Assembly: GCA_035546855.1 (NCBI GenBank)
Contig: DASZVY010000089.1
Location: 1-64,000 of the forward strand
Direction of reading: 5' to 3'
From: Nitrobacter sp035546855
Lineage (GTDB): Bacteria > Pseudomonadota > Alphaproteobacteria > Rhizobiales > Xanthobacteraceae
DNA: 64,000 nucleotides
In this document: piece after piece, positions 7,967-15,068 of the stretch
Position numbering within the stretch: position 1 is the first letter of the stretch
Layout of the letters: each line of letters begins with the position of its first letter
Translations under genes and position numbers: made by a program
Notes under the pieces: model-generated
The model's database searches: none
What the model saw: only the letters and a program-made list of their open reading frames with translations
Told to the model about the DNA's origin: nothing

Positions 7967-9046
7967 ATGAACGTCATGGCCACGACCATCGACCTGCGCC
8001 CGGCCTTCACGACCGACGAGCAGCGCTACGCCGCGATCCGGCGGCACGACCCCGCCGCCGAGGGCGCCTTCTTCACCTGCGTGAAGACCACGGGCATCTA
8101 TTGCCAGCCGACCTGCACGGCGCGGCTGCCGAAGCGCGAGAACGTGCGCTTTGCCGCGACCCGCGCCGAGGCCGAGGCGCTCGGCTTCCGCGCGTGCAAG
8201 CGCTGCCGGCCCGACCTGCCGCCCGCGGCCGACCGCAAGGCGACCGCGGTTGCTGCCGCCGTCCGCCTGATCGAGGGGAGCGAGGAGATGCCGAGCCTCG
8301 CCGACCTCGCCGCGGCGAGCGGGATGAGCCCGTTCCACTTCCACCGCAGCTTCAAGGCAGCCACGGGCGTAACCCCGCGCGCTTACGCCGCCCAACGCCG
8401 CAGCGAGCGGGTGCGGGGCGAGCTCGTCCGCCGCGAGACCGTGACCGAGGCGATCTACGGCGCCGGCTTCAACTCGAACGGCCGCTTCTACGCCCGCTCG
8501 ACCGAGATGCTCGGCATGACGCCGAAGCGGTTCCGCGCCGGCGGCGCCGGCGAGACCATCCGCTTCGCCCTCGGTCAGTGCTCGCTCGGCGGGCTCTTGG
8601 TCGCGGCGACCGAGAAGGGCATCGCCTCCATCATGCTGGGCGACGACCCCGACGCGCTGCTCCGCGAGCTCCAGGACCGGTTTCCCAAGGCGCGGCTGGT
8701 CGGCGGCGACGCGGCGTTCGAGCAATGGGTCGCGAAGGTCGTCGGCCTGGTCGAGGCGCCCCAGGTCGGGCTCGACCTGCCGCTCGACATCCGCGGCACC
8801 GCGTTCCAGCAGCGGGTGTGGGAGGCGCTGCGGAAGATCCCGGCGGGCTCGACCGCGACCTATGCCGAGATCGCCGAGGCGATCGGCGCGCCGAAGGCGG
8901 TGCGCGCCGTGGCCCAAGCCTGCGGCGCCAACCCGGTCGCGGTCGCGATCCCGTGCCACCGCGTGGTGCGAAGCGACGGCGCGCTCTCGGGCTACCACTG
9001 GGGCGTCGCGCGGAAACGCGCTTTGCTCGACCGCGAGGCCTCGTAA
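7967..9046 (+). CDS. ada: Ada: methylphosphotriester/O6-methylguanine-DNA methyltransferase and regulator
   Basis: The 359-residue protein is a complete Ada. The N-terminal zinc domain has GIYCQPTC (Cys46, Cys50) and ACKRC (Cys77, Cys80); the first Cys is expected to accept methyl from phosphotriesters. An AraC-type HTH follows (PFHFHRSFKAATGVTPRAY) with AIYGAGFNSNGRFYARS. The C-terminal O6-methylguanine methyltransferase has IPCHRVV with acceptor Cys330. GAGGAG lies 6 bases before the ATG. The downstream 2OG-Fe(II) oxygenase is a likely repair partner. Ada normally activates its own transcription after alkylation. Confidence 0.95.
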   Translation: MNVMATTIDLRPAFTTDEQRYAAIRRHDPAAEGAFFTCVKTTGIYCQPTCTARLPKRENVRFAATRAEAEALGFRACKRCRPDLPPAADRKATAVAAAVRLIEGSEEMPSLADLAAASGMSPFHFHRSFKAATGVTPRAYAAQRRSERVRGELVRRETVTEAIYGAGFNSNGRFYARSTEMLGMTPKRFRAGGAGETIRFALGQCSLGGLLVAATEKGIASIMLGDDPDALLRELQDRFPKARLVGGDAAFEQWVAKVVGLVEAPQVGLDLPLDIRGTAFQQRVWEALRKIPAGSTATYAEIAEAIGAPKAVRAVAQACGANPVAVAIPCHRVVRSDGALSGYHWGVARKRALLDREAS

Positions 9047-9067
9047 CAGGATGCTCGGCCTCTCCAC

Positions 9068-9162
9068 CGTCATGCCCGGCCTCGGGCCGGGCATCCACGA
9101 GTTTGCAGCGCGCCAGCCTGAAGGAAGTCGTGGATGGCCGGGACAAGCCCGGCCATGACGGG
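9068..9162. repeat. Dispersed palindromic repeat (family A2) overlapping a gene start
   Basis: CGTCATGCCCGGC near 9068 and the mirrored GCCGGG...CCATGACG near 9150 bound an approximately 95-bp imperfect inverted repeat, with inner arms GCATCCACGA and TCGTGGATG. A shorter member occurs at 20975-21001. The right arm contains the putative ribosome-binding site and ATG of the following oxygenase gene. Confidence 0.75.
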
Positions 9163-9865
9163 AGTTGGCGAGCGTGTCGCCGCGCTCGATTGGACAGCGG
9201 TCGGCGCCGCGCTCGACGCCCGCGGCTGCGCGGTGCTGCCCGGCCTGCTCGGCCCGGCGGAATGCGCGGCGCTCGCGGCGCGCTACGACGCCGACGTCGG
9301 TTTTCGCAGCCGGGTGGTCATGGCACGGCACGGCTTCGGCCAGGGCGAGTACAAATATCTCGCCTACCCGCTGCCCGAGCCGGTCGCGGCGCTCCGCACC
9401 GCGCTCTACCCGCCGCTCGCCGAAATCGCCAATCGCTGGAACGCGGCGCTCGGCATCGCGGCGCGCTACCCGCCGGAGCACGCCGCCTGGCTCCGCCGCT
9501 GCCACGACGGCGGCCAGACGCGGCCGACGCCGCTCCTCCTCCGCTACGGCCCCGGCGACTACAACTGCCTGCACCAGGACCTCTACGGCGAGCTCGTCTT
9601 CCCGCTCCAGGCGACCGTGCTCCTGAGCGCGCCCGGCCGCGACTTCGAGGGCGGCGAGTTCGTCCTGGTCGAGCAGCGGCCGCGCCAGCAGTCCCGCGTC
9701 GAGGTGGTGCCGCTCCGCCAGGGCGACGCCGTCGTCTTCGCCGTGAACCAGCGGCCCGCGCAAGGCGCCCGCGGCTTCCACCGCGTCGCCATGCGCCACG
9801 GCGTCAGCCGCCTCCGCTCAGGCAGCCGCACCACGCTCGGCGTCATCTTCCACGACGCGCGGTGA
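9134..9865 (+). CDS. 2OG-Fe(II) oxygenase, associated with ada
   Basis: A 243-residue protein with the double-stranded beta-helix signature: HQD (HxD iron ligands) in NCLHQDLYGELVFPLQ and a distal region GFHRVAMRHGVSRLRSGSR holding the second His and the 2-oxoglutarate-binding Arg. It follows ada by 87 bp, an arrangement common in proteobacteria. A role in alkylation damage response is inferred, but it is not a canonical AlkB. The ATG at 9134 has AAGGAAG upstream but both lie in a dispersed repeat; an alternative ATG at 9155 lacks a Shine-Dalgarno. Confidence 0.8.
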   Translation: MAGTSPAMTGVGERVAALDWTAVGAALDARGCAVLPGLLGPAECAALAARYDADVGFRSRVVMARHGFGQGEYKYLAYPLPEPVAALRTALYPPLAEIANRWNAALGIAARYPPEHAAWLRRCHDGGQTRPTPLLLRYGPGDYNCLHQDLYGELVFPLQATVLLSAPGRDFEGGEFVLVEQRPRQQSRVEVVPLRQGDAVVFAVNQRPAQGARGFHRVAMRHGVSRLRSGSRTTLGVIFHDAR

Positions 9866-9879
9866 GGCCTTCGCCGCAA

Positions 9880-9907
9880 GGTGGGCATCGGGTTGCCGAT
9901 GCCCACC
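9880..9907. repeat. Palindromic repeat (family A1)
   Basis: GGTGGGCATCGG and CCGATGCCCACC form a perfect 12-bp stem with a GTTG loop, followed at 9911-9930 by a second small inverted repeat (GGGCAA...TTGCCC) and then CACCCTA. It lies between the convergent oxygenase and PfkB-kinase genes, and the terminal CCCTA contains the kinase stop codon on the minus strand. Confidence 0.7.
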
Positions 9908-9933
9908 CTGCGGGCAAAGCCGGCTTGCCCACC

Positions 9934-10938
9934 CTAAGCGTTCAGGAGCCCGTTCTCCCGCGCGAGGTCCTGCAGCCGGGTCTCGGGCCGGGCGCCCATG
10001 TGGGAGATCACCTCCGCCGCCGCCATCGCGCCGAGGCGGGCCGAATCCTCGTGGCTCAGCCCCTTCGCGAGCCCCGTCAGGAAGCCCGCGGCGAAGAGGT
10101 CGCCGGCGCCGGTGGCGTCGACCACTCGCGAGACCGGCGACGCATTCACCGCGCGGGTGCCCTCGCGCGAGACGATGAGGCAACCCTTCTCGCTCCGCGT
10201 CACCACCGCGAGCCTGGCGTCCTGCCGGAAGCCGCCGACCGCGCTGTCGAAATCGCCGGTCTCGTAGAGCGCCTTCGCCTCGCTCTCGTTGGCGAAGACG
10301 ATGTCCACCTTGCCCGAGCGCACGAGGTCGAGGAACTCGGCGCGGTGGCGGTCGACGCAGAACACGTCGGAGAGCGTCAGCGCCACCTGCCGCCCGGCCT
10401 CGTGGGCGATGTCGGCGGCGCGGCGAAACGCTTCCTTCGCCGCCGGCGGGTCCCAGAGATAGCCCTCGAGATAGACGATGCCGCTCGCCGCCACGACGTT
10501 GCGGTCGACGTCGTCCGGGCCGAGGCCCTGGCTCGCGCCGAGGAAGGTGTTCATGGTGCGCTCGCCGTCCGGCGTCACCATGATCATGCAGCGTGCGGTC
10601 GAGGCGCCGTCCTTGGCCGGCGCCGTCGAGAAATGGACGCCGGTGGCGCGCAGGTCGTGGGCGAAGCTCCGGCCGAGCGCGTCGTCCTTCACCTTGCCGA
10701 TGAATGCCGCCCGGGCGCCGAGCGAGGCGACGCCGTTGATGGTGTTGGCCGCGCTGCCGCCCGACATCAGCACCGTCTCGCCGAGCTTCGCGTAGAGCGC
10801 CTCGGCCCGGGGCTCGTCGATCAGGGCCATGGTGCCCTTCTGCAGGCCCTCGCGGACGAGGTCCGAATCCTCGGCGCGGGCGAGAACGTCGACGATGGCG
10901 TTGCCGAGGCCGACCACATCGAAGCGGGTTGCCGTCAT
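9934..10938 (-). CDS. PfkB-family carbohydrate/nucleoside kinase (adenosine-kinase-like)
   Basis: The 334-residue kinase shows the PfkB start FDVVGLGNAIVDVLA, SGGSAANTINGVASLGARAAFIGKVKDD (PfkB signature 1, residues about 58-90) and DATGAGDLFAAGFLTGL (signature 2 with catalytic Asp). The family includes ribokinase, fructokinase and adenosine kinase; alphaproteobacterial members with this layout are usually labelled adenosine kinase, which phosphorylates adenosine to AMP. Substrate is inferred. It is transcribed leftwards, and its TAG stop lies in a palindromic repeat. Confidence 0.85.
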   Translation of the reverse strand: MTATRFDVVGLGNAIVDVLARAEDSDLVREGLQKGTMALIDEPRAEALYAKLGETVLMSGGSAANTINGVASLGARAAFIGKVKDDALGRSFAHDLRATGVHFSTAPAKDGASTARCMIMVTPDGERTMNTFLGASQGLGPDDVDRNVVAASGIVYLEGYLWDPPAAKEAFRRAADIAHEAGRQVALTLSDVFCVDRHRAEFLDLVRSGKVDIVFANESEAKALYETGDFDSAVGGFRQDARLAVVTRSEKGCLIVSREGTRAVNASPVSRVVDATGAGDLFAAGFLTGLAKGLSHEDSARLGAMAAAEVISHMGARPETRLQDLARENGLLNA

Positions 10939-11042
10939 GCTGGGCTGTCTCCGGAAGGCAGGAAAAGGCGGAGAGGCTTAGAGCATGGTCCGGCCACGGG
11001 CGCACGTTTTTTGGAAGGAGGCACAGCACCGTTCGCCGGCAC

Positions 11043-11133
11043 GCAAGTCGGGCTTGCCCGACTTGCGCACATGAGTACCCAACACGGGCAAGCCCGTGTT
11101 GGGCGGTGCGCATCGGCGTTGCCGATGCACACC
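11043..11133. repeat. Array of three consecutive palindromes
   Basis: Three different hairpins follow each other within 91 bp: GCAAGTCGGGC-TT-GCCCGACTTGC (11043-11066), CCCAACACGGGC-AA-GCCCGTGTTGGG (11078-11103) and GGTGCGCATCGGC-GTT-GCCGATGCACACC (11105-11133, one mismatch). They fill much of the 225-bp gap upstream of the PfkB kinase gene. Confidence 0.8.
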
Positions 11134-11163
11134 CTACGACACTGGCGGCGGGGAGGAGCAAGG

Positions 11164-12171
11164 CTACCGGCCATGCCGGGCGTCGGCCGCGCGCATGAAG
11201 GCGGCGGCGGCCTCGTTGAAGCCCGCGGCGTTCGACTGCTGGATGAAATGGTTCGGCGAGCGGACGACGAGGTGGCGGCCGTGGAGGATGCGCGCCACCG
11301 CGGCGGCCGAGGCGTCCTGCCCGGCGGAATAGCCGCCCGAGACCACCAGCACCGGGATGCCGGCGGCGACCACGGCATCCGCCGCCTGCCGCAGCGCCGG
11401 CGGCGTCGCGATGCGGGCGCGGACGAGCGCGCAGCCGAGCGCGGGCGCGCGCTCGGGATGGGCCTTCAGCGCTGCGGCCGACGGGTTCGGCCCGCCGTCC
11501 GCGGCGGTGCCGAGATCGCCGGCGAAGGTCGTTGCGAAATCGGCCGGCGTCTTCGCGCCCAGCATGGCGCGGACGACATGCTGCAGGCTGTCGCGCACTC
11601 CCGGGTCGGCGAGGCTCGCGGGATCGGTCGCCGCCAGCGTCTGCAGCGCCGGCTCGATCAGGATGAGCGAGCGCACCGCCTCGGGCCGCTGCCCCGCCGC
11701 GAGCAGCGCCTCGGCGCCGCCGAAGGAATGGCCGACGAGGTGGCTGCCGTGGCCGAGCGCGGCGGCGATCAGCGCGGCGTCGGCCGTCTGGTCGTCGGGC
11801 CCGCGCGAGGGGCTCTGGCCGAAGCCCGGCCGGTCGATCAGGCGGAGCTGAAAACCCTCGTCGGCGAGCGGCTTCTGCCCGGCGAAGTTCGACGGCCCGC
11901 CGCCGATGCCGCCCTGCACCCCGCCATGGACCAGGAGCACCGCCGGCCCCTTGTCGCCCCAGCGCGTGATGTGGACCGGCAGCGACGCCGCGTCGGCCGG
12001 TACCGCCACCGCCGGGCATTGCGCGAGGAGCCGGGCATGGGCCTCGGCGATCGCCGCGCCCATCGCCGCCATGCCGGGCGGCGGGCCCCCGAGCCCTGGT
12101 GCCGCCGCGGCGAGCCCTGCGCCCGCCACGACGAGCCCCATCGCCGCCCACGCCACTGCTCCGCTCGCCAT
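11164..12171 (-). CDS. Exported alpha/beta-hydrolase
   Basis: A 335-residue alpha/beta-hydrolase. The N terminus (ASGAVAWAAMGLVVAGAGLA) is hydrophobic and ends in AAA, a probable signal peptide. LLVHGGVQGG near residue 80 is the oxyanion-hole HG motif; LVGHSFGGAEALLAA contains the nucleophile elbow GHSFG; SPNHFIQQSNA near the C terminus provides the catalytic His. The Asp is probably in the VLVVSGGYSAGQD region. GGGGAGC lies upstream of the ATG. Substrate unknown; homologues are esterases or epoxide-hydrolase-like enzymes. Confidence 0.85.
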   Translation of the reverse strand: MASGAVAWAAMGLVVAGAGLAAAAPGLGGPPPGMAAMGAAIAEAHARLLAQCPAVAVPADAASLPVHITRWGDKGPAVLLVHGGVQGGIGGGPSNFAGQKPLADEGFQLRLIDRPGFGQSPSRGPDDQTADAALIAAALGHGSHLVGHSFGGAEALLAAGQRPEAVRSLILIEPALQTLAATDPASLADPGVRDSLQHVVRAMLGAKTPADFATTFAGDLGTAADGGPNPSAAALKAHPERAPALGCALVRARIATPPALRQAADAVVAAGIPVLVVSGGYSAGQDASAAAVARILHGRHLVVRSPNHFIQQSNAAGFNEAAAAFMRAADARHGR

Positions 12172-12240
12172 TCGACGCTGCTCCCCGTGATGCGCCGCGA
12201 TCTTTCGCGCAAACCCCGCCGCCGTACAGGGGCCCGTAAG

Positions 12241-12317
12241 GTGTGCATGCGCAGCATGCGCACCGACATCGGCCACCCCGTAGGGTGCGCATCGGCCCTG
12301 CCGATGCACACCCTACG
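12241..12317. repeat. Pair of family A1 palindromes
   Basis: GTGTGCATGC-GCA-GCATGCGCAC (12241-12263, one mismatch) is followed by GTAGGGTGCGCATCGGC-CCT-GCCGATGCACACCCTAC (12280-12316, one mismatch in 17 bp). The second element overlaps the end of the Cys-rich gene and supplies its TAG stop on the minus strand. Confidence 0.8.
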
Positions 12318-12663
12318 GAAGCCCGCGCGCCTTTCCGCGTGCCTCGTGGCAGGCGGCGGCCCAGGCGTCGAGGATGGCGGCTTGCGGCGCGAGACGCCGA
12401 TCCGCCTCGGCGCGGGGGACGCCCTCGCCCTGGAGCGCGATGTTGCCGAAGAGGCAGAGCTTCGCCCCGTCCGGCACCAGCGCGCTCCGCGCCGTGAAGC
12501 AGGCCGCGGGTTCGCGCCCGCGGCACGCCTTGCTGCGCTGGCAGGCCGCCCGCGGGCAGAGGTGCCACAGGCAAAGCACGTTGCAGAGCAGCCGTTGCGC
12601 GGGGCGGTTCGCCGCCAGCCGGCGCATCGCCGCCGCGGCGTTGGCATCGACGTCGTGACGCAA
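12313..12663 (-). CDS. Small cysteine-rich conserved hypothetical protein
   Basis: A 116-residue protein with six cysteines within about 32 residues: LLCNVLCLWHLCPRAACQRS, then KACRG and AACF. Pattern and size resemble a conserved alphaproteobacterial family of unknown function with an LCLWHxCP motif. The spacing suggests a small metal-binding site, perhaps zinc, but this is inference. Start: the TTG at 12663 is preceded by GTGGAGGCGTGCC, an excellent ribosome-binding site, whereas the first in-frame ATG (12627) has none, so TTG is preferred. A strong candidate promoter lies 400 bp upstream at 13063-13091. Confidence 0.6.
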   Translation of the reverse strand: MRHDVDANAAAAMRRLAANRPAQRLLCNVLCLWHLCPRAACQRSKACRGREPAACFTARSALVPDGAKLCLFGNIALQGEGVPRAEADRRLAPQAAILDAWAAACHEARGKARGLP

Positions 12664-13057
12664 GGCACGCCTCCACGTTGCCGCGGCGCGGAGGCGCCCC
12701 GGGGGTGAGAAGTCGAGGGGACATGGAGCGCCGCCGGCGCGATCCGTGTCTCATGTGGTGCGCCCGTTTGCGACGGGCGCTCGCCTTGCGGCGCTCCATG
12801 TTCGGCGTTCTGTTCGGCTGATCGGGCCGCGCTTTTCGTGTCCGGACTGGGGCTCGCCGTCATTCCGGCGGCCCATATGGGCGACCGGAGACGGTGCTAC
12901 CGCCGGGCTCCGTCAGCGGGTTCATCCCGCGGGCTGCTCGCGCAGCCGGGCGCCCGAGGCCGCCTGGCAGCCGGGCTGCGAACCCGGTCTCGCGAGGCGC
13001 CGATCCTCCCCCCACCGCACGACGCCTCGCGACAGCGCCCCTCGTCGGGGAAGGATT
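12664..13057 (-). ncRNA. Predicted structured leader or non-coding RNA
   Basis: There is no plausible gene in this 445-bp gap. Read leftwards from the promoter at 13063-13091 the transcript would form many strong hairpins: CCCC-GACGA-GGGG, TCGCGAGGCG paired with CGCCTCGCGA around a purine-rich GGGGGGAGGA loop, GGCTGC-GCGA-GCAGCC with a GNRA tetraloop, GCGGG-ATGAA-CCCGC, CGCCG-GAATGA-CGGCG, and an outer 14-bp stem at 12721-12801. It ends just before the Cys-rich gene. I could not match it to 6S, RNase P, SRP, tmRNA or a riboswitch class. Its boundaries are estimates. Confidence 0.4.
12721..12801. repeat. Nested inverted repeat (81 bp)
   Basis: ACATGGAGCGCCGC (12721-12734) is the exact reverse complement of GCGGCGCTCCATGT (12788-12801). 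Inside it, GCGCCCG-TTTGCGA-CGGGCGC (12760-12780) forms a second perfect stem. It sits at the 3' part of the predicted structured transcript. Confidence 0.75.
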
Positions 13058-13062
13058 TCAGC

Positions 13063-13091
13063 TATATATTCCTAGGAATGAAAGCTGTCAA
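13063..13091 (-). promoter_or_regulatory. Near-consensus sigma-70 promoter with operator-like palindrome
   Basis: On the minus strand TTGACA (13091-13086), a 17-bp spacer and TATATA (13068-13063) match the housekeeping consensus almost perfectly. The spacer contains the perfect 12-bp palindrome ATTCCTAGGAAT (13068-13079), directly abutting the -10 box, where a bound repressor would block polymerase. It reads away from alanine dehydrogenase (which ends at 13109) toward the structured region and the Cys-rich gene. Confidence 0.65.
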
Positions 13092-13108
13092 GCGGGCCGT
13101 ATCGCGCC

Positions 13109-14221
13109 TCACCCGCCGGCTGCGGAAAAGGGCGTGTAGGGCAGGCCGAGGGCATCGGCGACCGGGCGGCAGGTCAGGCGGCCGTCATGGATGTTGAGGC
13201 CGGCCCGGAGATGCGGGTCATTTGCCAGCGCCGCGGACAAGCCCTTGTCGGCCAGCGCGAGCACGAACGGACGGGTCGCCTCGGCCAGCGCGAAGGTTGC
13301 GCTCCGCGGCACCGCGCCGGGCATGTTGGCGACGCAATAGTGCAGCACGCCGTCGACCACGAAGGTCGGCGCCGAGTGGGTGGTCGGATGCGATGTCTCG
13401 ACCGCCCCGCCCTGGTCGATCGCCACATCGACGATGACCGCCCGCTCCTTCATTGCCGCCACCATCGCGCGGGTCAGGAGCTTCGGTGCCGCCGCGCCGC
13501 CGAGGGCCGCCGCGCCGATGACCGCATCGGCCTCGGCGGACAGGGCGGCGATCGTCGCCGGATCGGACAGCGCGATGCTTGCGCGGTTACCGAACAGGGC
13601 ATCGAGGCGGGAATGCTCCGAGGCCCGGTCGACCACGGTCACCGCCGCACCCATCGCGAGCGCGACCTCGGCGGCGCTGGTGCCGACCGTTCCGCCGCCG
13701 AGCACGACGATATTGGCTGGGGGCACGCCCGGCACGCCCCCGAACAGGATGCCGCGGCCGCCGCTCGGCCGCTCCAGCAGGTGGGCGGCGACCTGGGCCG
13801 CCATGCGCCCGGCGATCCGCGACATCGGTGCCAGCAGCGGCCGCCCTCCGGCGGCATCGGTCACGGTCTCGTAGGCGATCGCGGTCGCGCCCGACGCGAG
13901 GAGGTCGCGGGCCTGGGCGGGGTCGGCAGCGAGGTGGAGATAGGTGAAGAGCACCTGCCCGCGGCGGAGCAGCCGCCGCTCGACCGCGAGCGGCTCCTTC
14001 ACCTTCACGATCAGCTCGGCCGCGGCGAACACGGTGGCGGCATCGGGCGCGATCGTCGCGCCGGCCGCGGCATAGGCGTCGTCGCCGAGCCCGGCGCCGC
14101 GCCCCGCCCCGGTCTCGACCGCGACGGCGTGGCCGCGGGCGACGAGCGCGGCCACCACCGCCGGCGTCAGCCCGACCCGGTACTCGTCCGGCTTGATCTC
14201 CCTGGGAAGGCCGATCCGCAT
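13109..14221 (-). CDS. ald: Alanine dehydrogenase
   Basis: The 370-residue enzyme interconverts L-alanine and pyruvate plus ammonia with NAD. MRIGLPREIKPDEYRVGLTP starts the family; VKVKEPL and FTYLHLA hold the substrate-binding Lys and catalytic His near residues 74 and 96; VVLGGGTVGTSAAEVALAMGA at about 170-190 is the NAD-binding loop, and SRLDALFGN follows. Length equals the family norm. It probably links carbon and nitrogen metabolism. It is oriented with the flagellar genes upstream but separated from them by 47 bp. Confidence 0.95.
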   Translation of the reverse strand: MRIGLPREIKPDEYRVGLTPAVVAALVARGHAVAVETGAGRGAGLGDDAYAAAGATIAPDAATVFAAAELIVKVKEPLAVERRLLRRGQVLFTYLHLAADPAQARDLLASGATAIAYETVTDAAGGRPLLAPMSRIAGRMAAQVAAHLLERPSGGRGILFGGVPGVPPANIVVLGGGTVGTSAAEVALAMGAAVTVVDRASEHSRLDALFGNRASIALSDPATIAALSAEADAVIGAAALGGAAAPKLLTRAMVAAMKERAVIVDVAIDQGGAVETSHPTTHSAPTFVVDGVLHYCVANMPGAVPRSATFALAEATRPFVLALADKGLSAALANDPHLRAGLNIHDGRLTCRPVADALGLPYTPFSAAGG

Positions 14222-14268
14222 CGGCGTTTACATGGGGATCGAATGGCCGCGCCGCGAGCGCGGCCGCC

Positions 14269-14733
14269 TCAGGAGCGGCGCGACAGCCGGAGCGGCGTCG
14301 GCGCGGTGCCGTAGCCGGCGGTGCGGCCCCCTGCGCCGTAGAGCGCCGGGCGGCTGCGGCGGCCGACCTCGGCCGCGACCGAGCGCATCATGTCCTCGGT
14401 CACGGCCTTGGCGGTGCCGAGCACCGCGAGGTTGACCGCGAGCGTGTCGTTCAGCCCGGCGAGGCGCTGCCGCAGCGCGCCGGCGCGCTCCGGCATGGCA
14501 CGCAGGATGACCCCGGCCGCGGCGCGGAGCGCGGCAAGCTCGCGCTCGTAGAGCGTGGCCGCCGCGGTCTTGCGCTCGGCGATCGCCGCGGCCTCGCCGA
14601 GGCGGGCGGCGCGAACCAGCCGGGTCTCCTCCTGGAGCAGCCCTTCGAGGCGGACGATCGCCTCGGTCAGGCGCTCGACGAGCTGGGCGGCTTCGGCCTC
14701 GGTCGGCGGGGCGGCGTCGGGGGCAGGGCTCAT
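14269..14733 (-). CDS. FlgN-like flagellar chaperone
   Basis: A 154-residue largely helical protein (AQLVERLTEAIVRLEGLLQEETRLVRAARL, then ERKTAAATLYERELAALRAA) with a flexible C-terminal tail. FlgN-type proteins are export chaperones for hook-filament junction proteins, and this gene overlaps flgJ by 4 bp (ATGA), the usual place for such a gene in alphaproteobacteria. Sequence conservation in FlgN is low, so the call rests on coiled-coil character, size and context. Confidence 0.6.
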   Translation of the reverse strand: MSPAPDAAPPTEAEAAQLVERLTEAIVRLEGLLQEETRLVRAARLGEAAAIAERKTAAATLYERELAALRAAAGVILRAMPERAGALRQRLAGLNDTLAVNLAVLGTAKAVTEDMMRSVAAEVGRRSRPALYGAGGRTAGYGTAPTPLRLSRRS

Positions 14734-15068
14734 GCGCCGGTCTCCTGCAGCGAGACGAGCTGCCGCTGGACGGAATCGGCGAGGCCGACCCCGCCGCTGC
14801 TCGCGAATTTCTGCGCGAACTGGTCGGTCAGCATCGAGCGCCAGATCGCGCCGCCCGGTCCGTTGGTGCCGAGAGGGCCGTCGCCGCCGGCGTCCGTGAA
14901 CATCTCGCCGAGCACCTTGGAGAGGAACACCTGCTCGAACTGCACCGCCGCCTTGCGGGCGGCGCCGGTGGCATCGCCCGCGGCGTCGGCGACGCCGGTG
15001 AGCGCGGATTTCGCCGTCGACGCGGCGGCGAGCCCGCTGCCGATCGGCGGCATGGCCAGGATGCTCAT
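14730..15068 (-). CDS. flgJ: FlgJ-type rod-binding protein (N-terminal domain only)
   Basis: A 112-residue protein containing the rod-binding domain: AAVQFEQVFLSKVLGEMF (FExxFL...M motif), then GGAIWRSMLTDQFAQKFASSGGVGLADSV. It lacks the C-terminal muramidase domain of enteric FlgJ, as is normal in alphaproteobacteria, where a separate lytic enzyme opens peptidoglycan for the rod. The ATG at 15068 shares one base with the flgI TGA stop (TGATG), implying translational coupling; a GTG three bases upstream is an alternative. Confidence 0.85.
   Translation of the reverse strand: MSILAMPPIGSGLAAASTAKSALTGVADAAGDATGAARKAAVQFEQVFLSKVLGEMFTDAGGDGPLGTNGPGGAIWRSMLTDQFAQKFASSGGVGLADSVQRQLVSLQETGA

Noticed and set aside
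11043..11133. CRISPR-like array.
   Set aside because: The three palindromes differ in sequence and have no regular spacers; no cas gene is present.
8101..12708. Very long open plus-strand frame (over 1500 codons) across ada, the oxygenase, kinase and hydrolase genes.
   Set aside because: It is a shadow frame of high-GC coding DNA; the genes listed there have recognisable domains in other frames and this one is Arg/Ala/Gly-rich without motifs.
12664..13057. Identity as 6S RNA, RNase P RNA, SRP RNA or a known riboswitch.
   Set aside because: I looked for the RNase P GAGGAAAGUCC segment, the SRP tetraloop segment and a 6S-like rod pairing and found none.
12746..13075. Small plus-strand frames in the gap before alanine dehydrogenase.
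   Set aside because: No ribosome-binding site or conserved motif, and the hairpins on the minus strand explain the composition.
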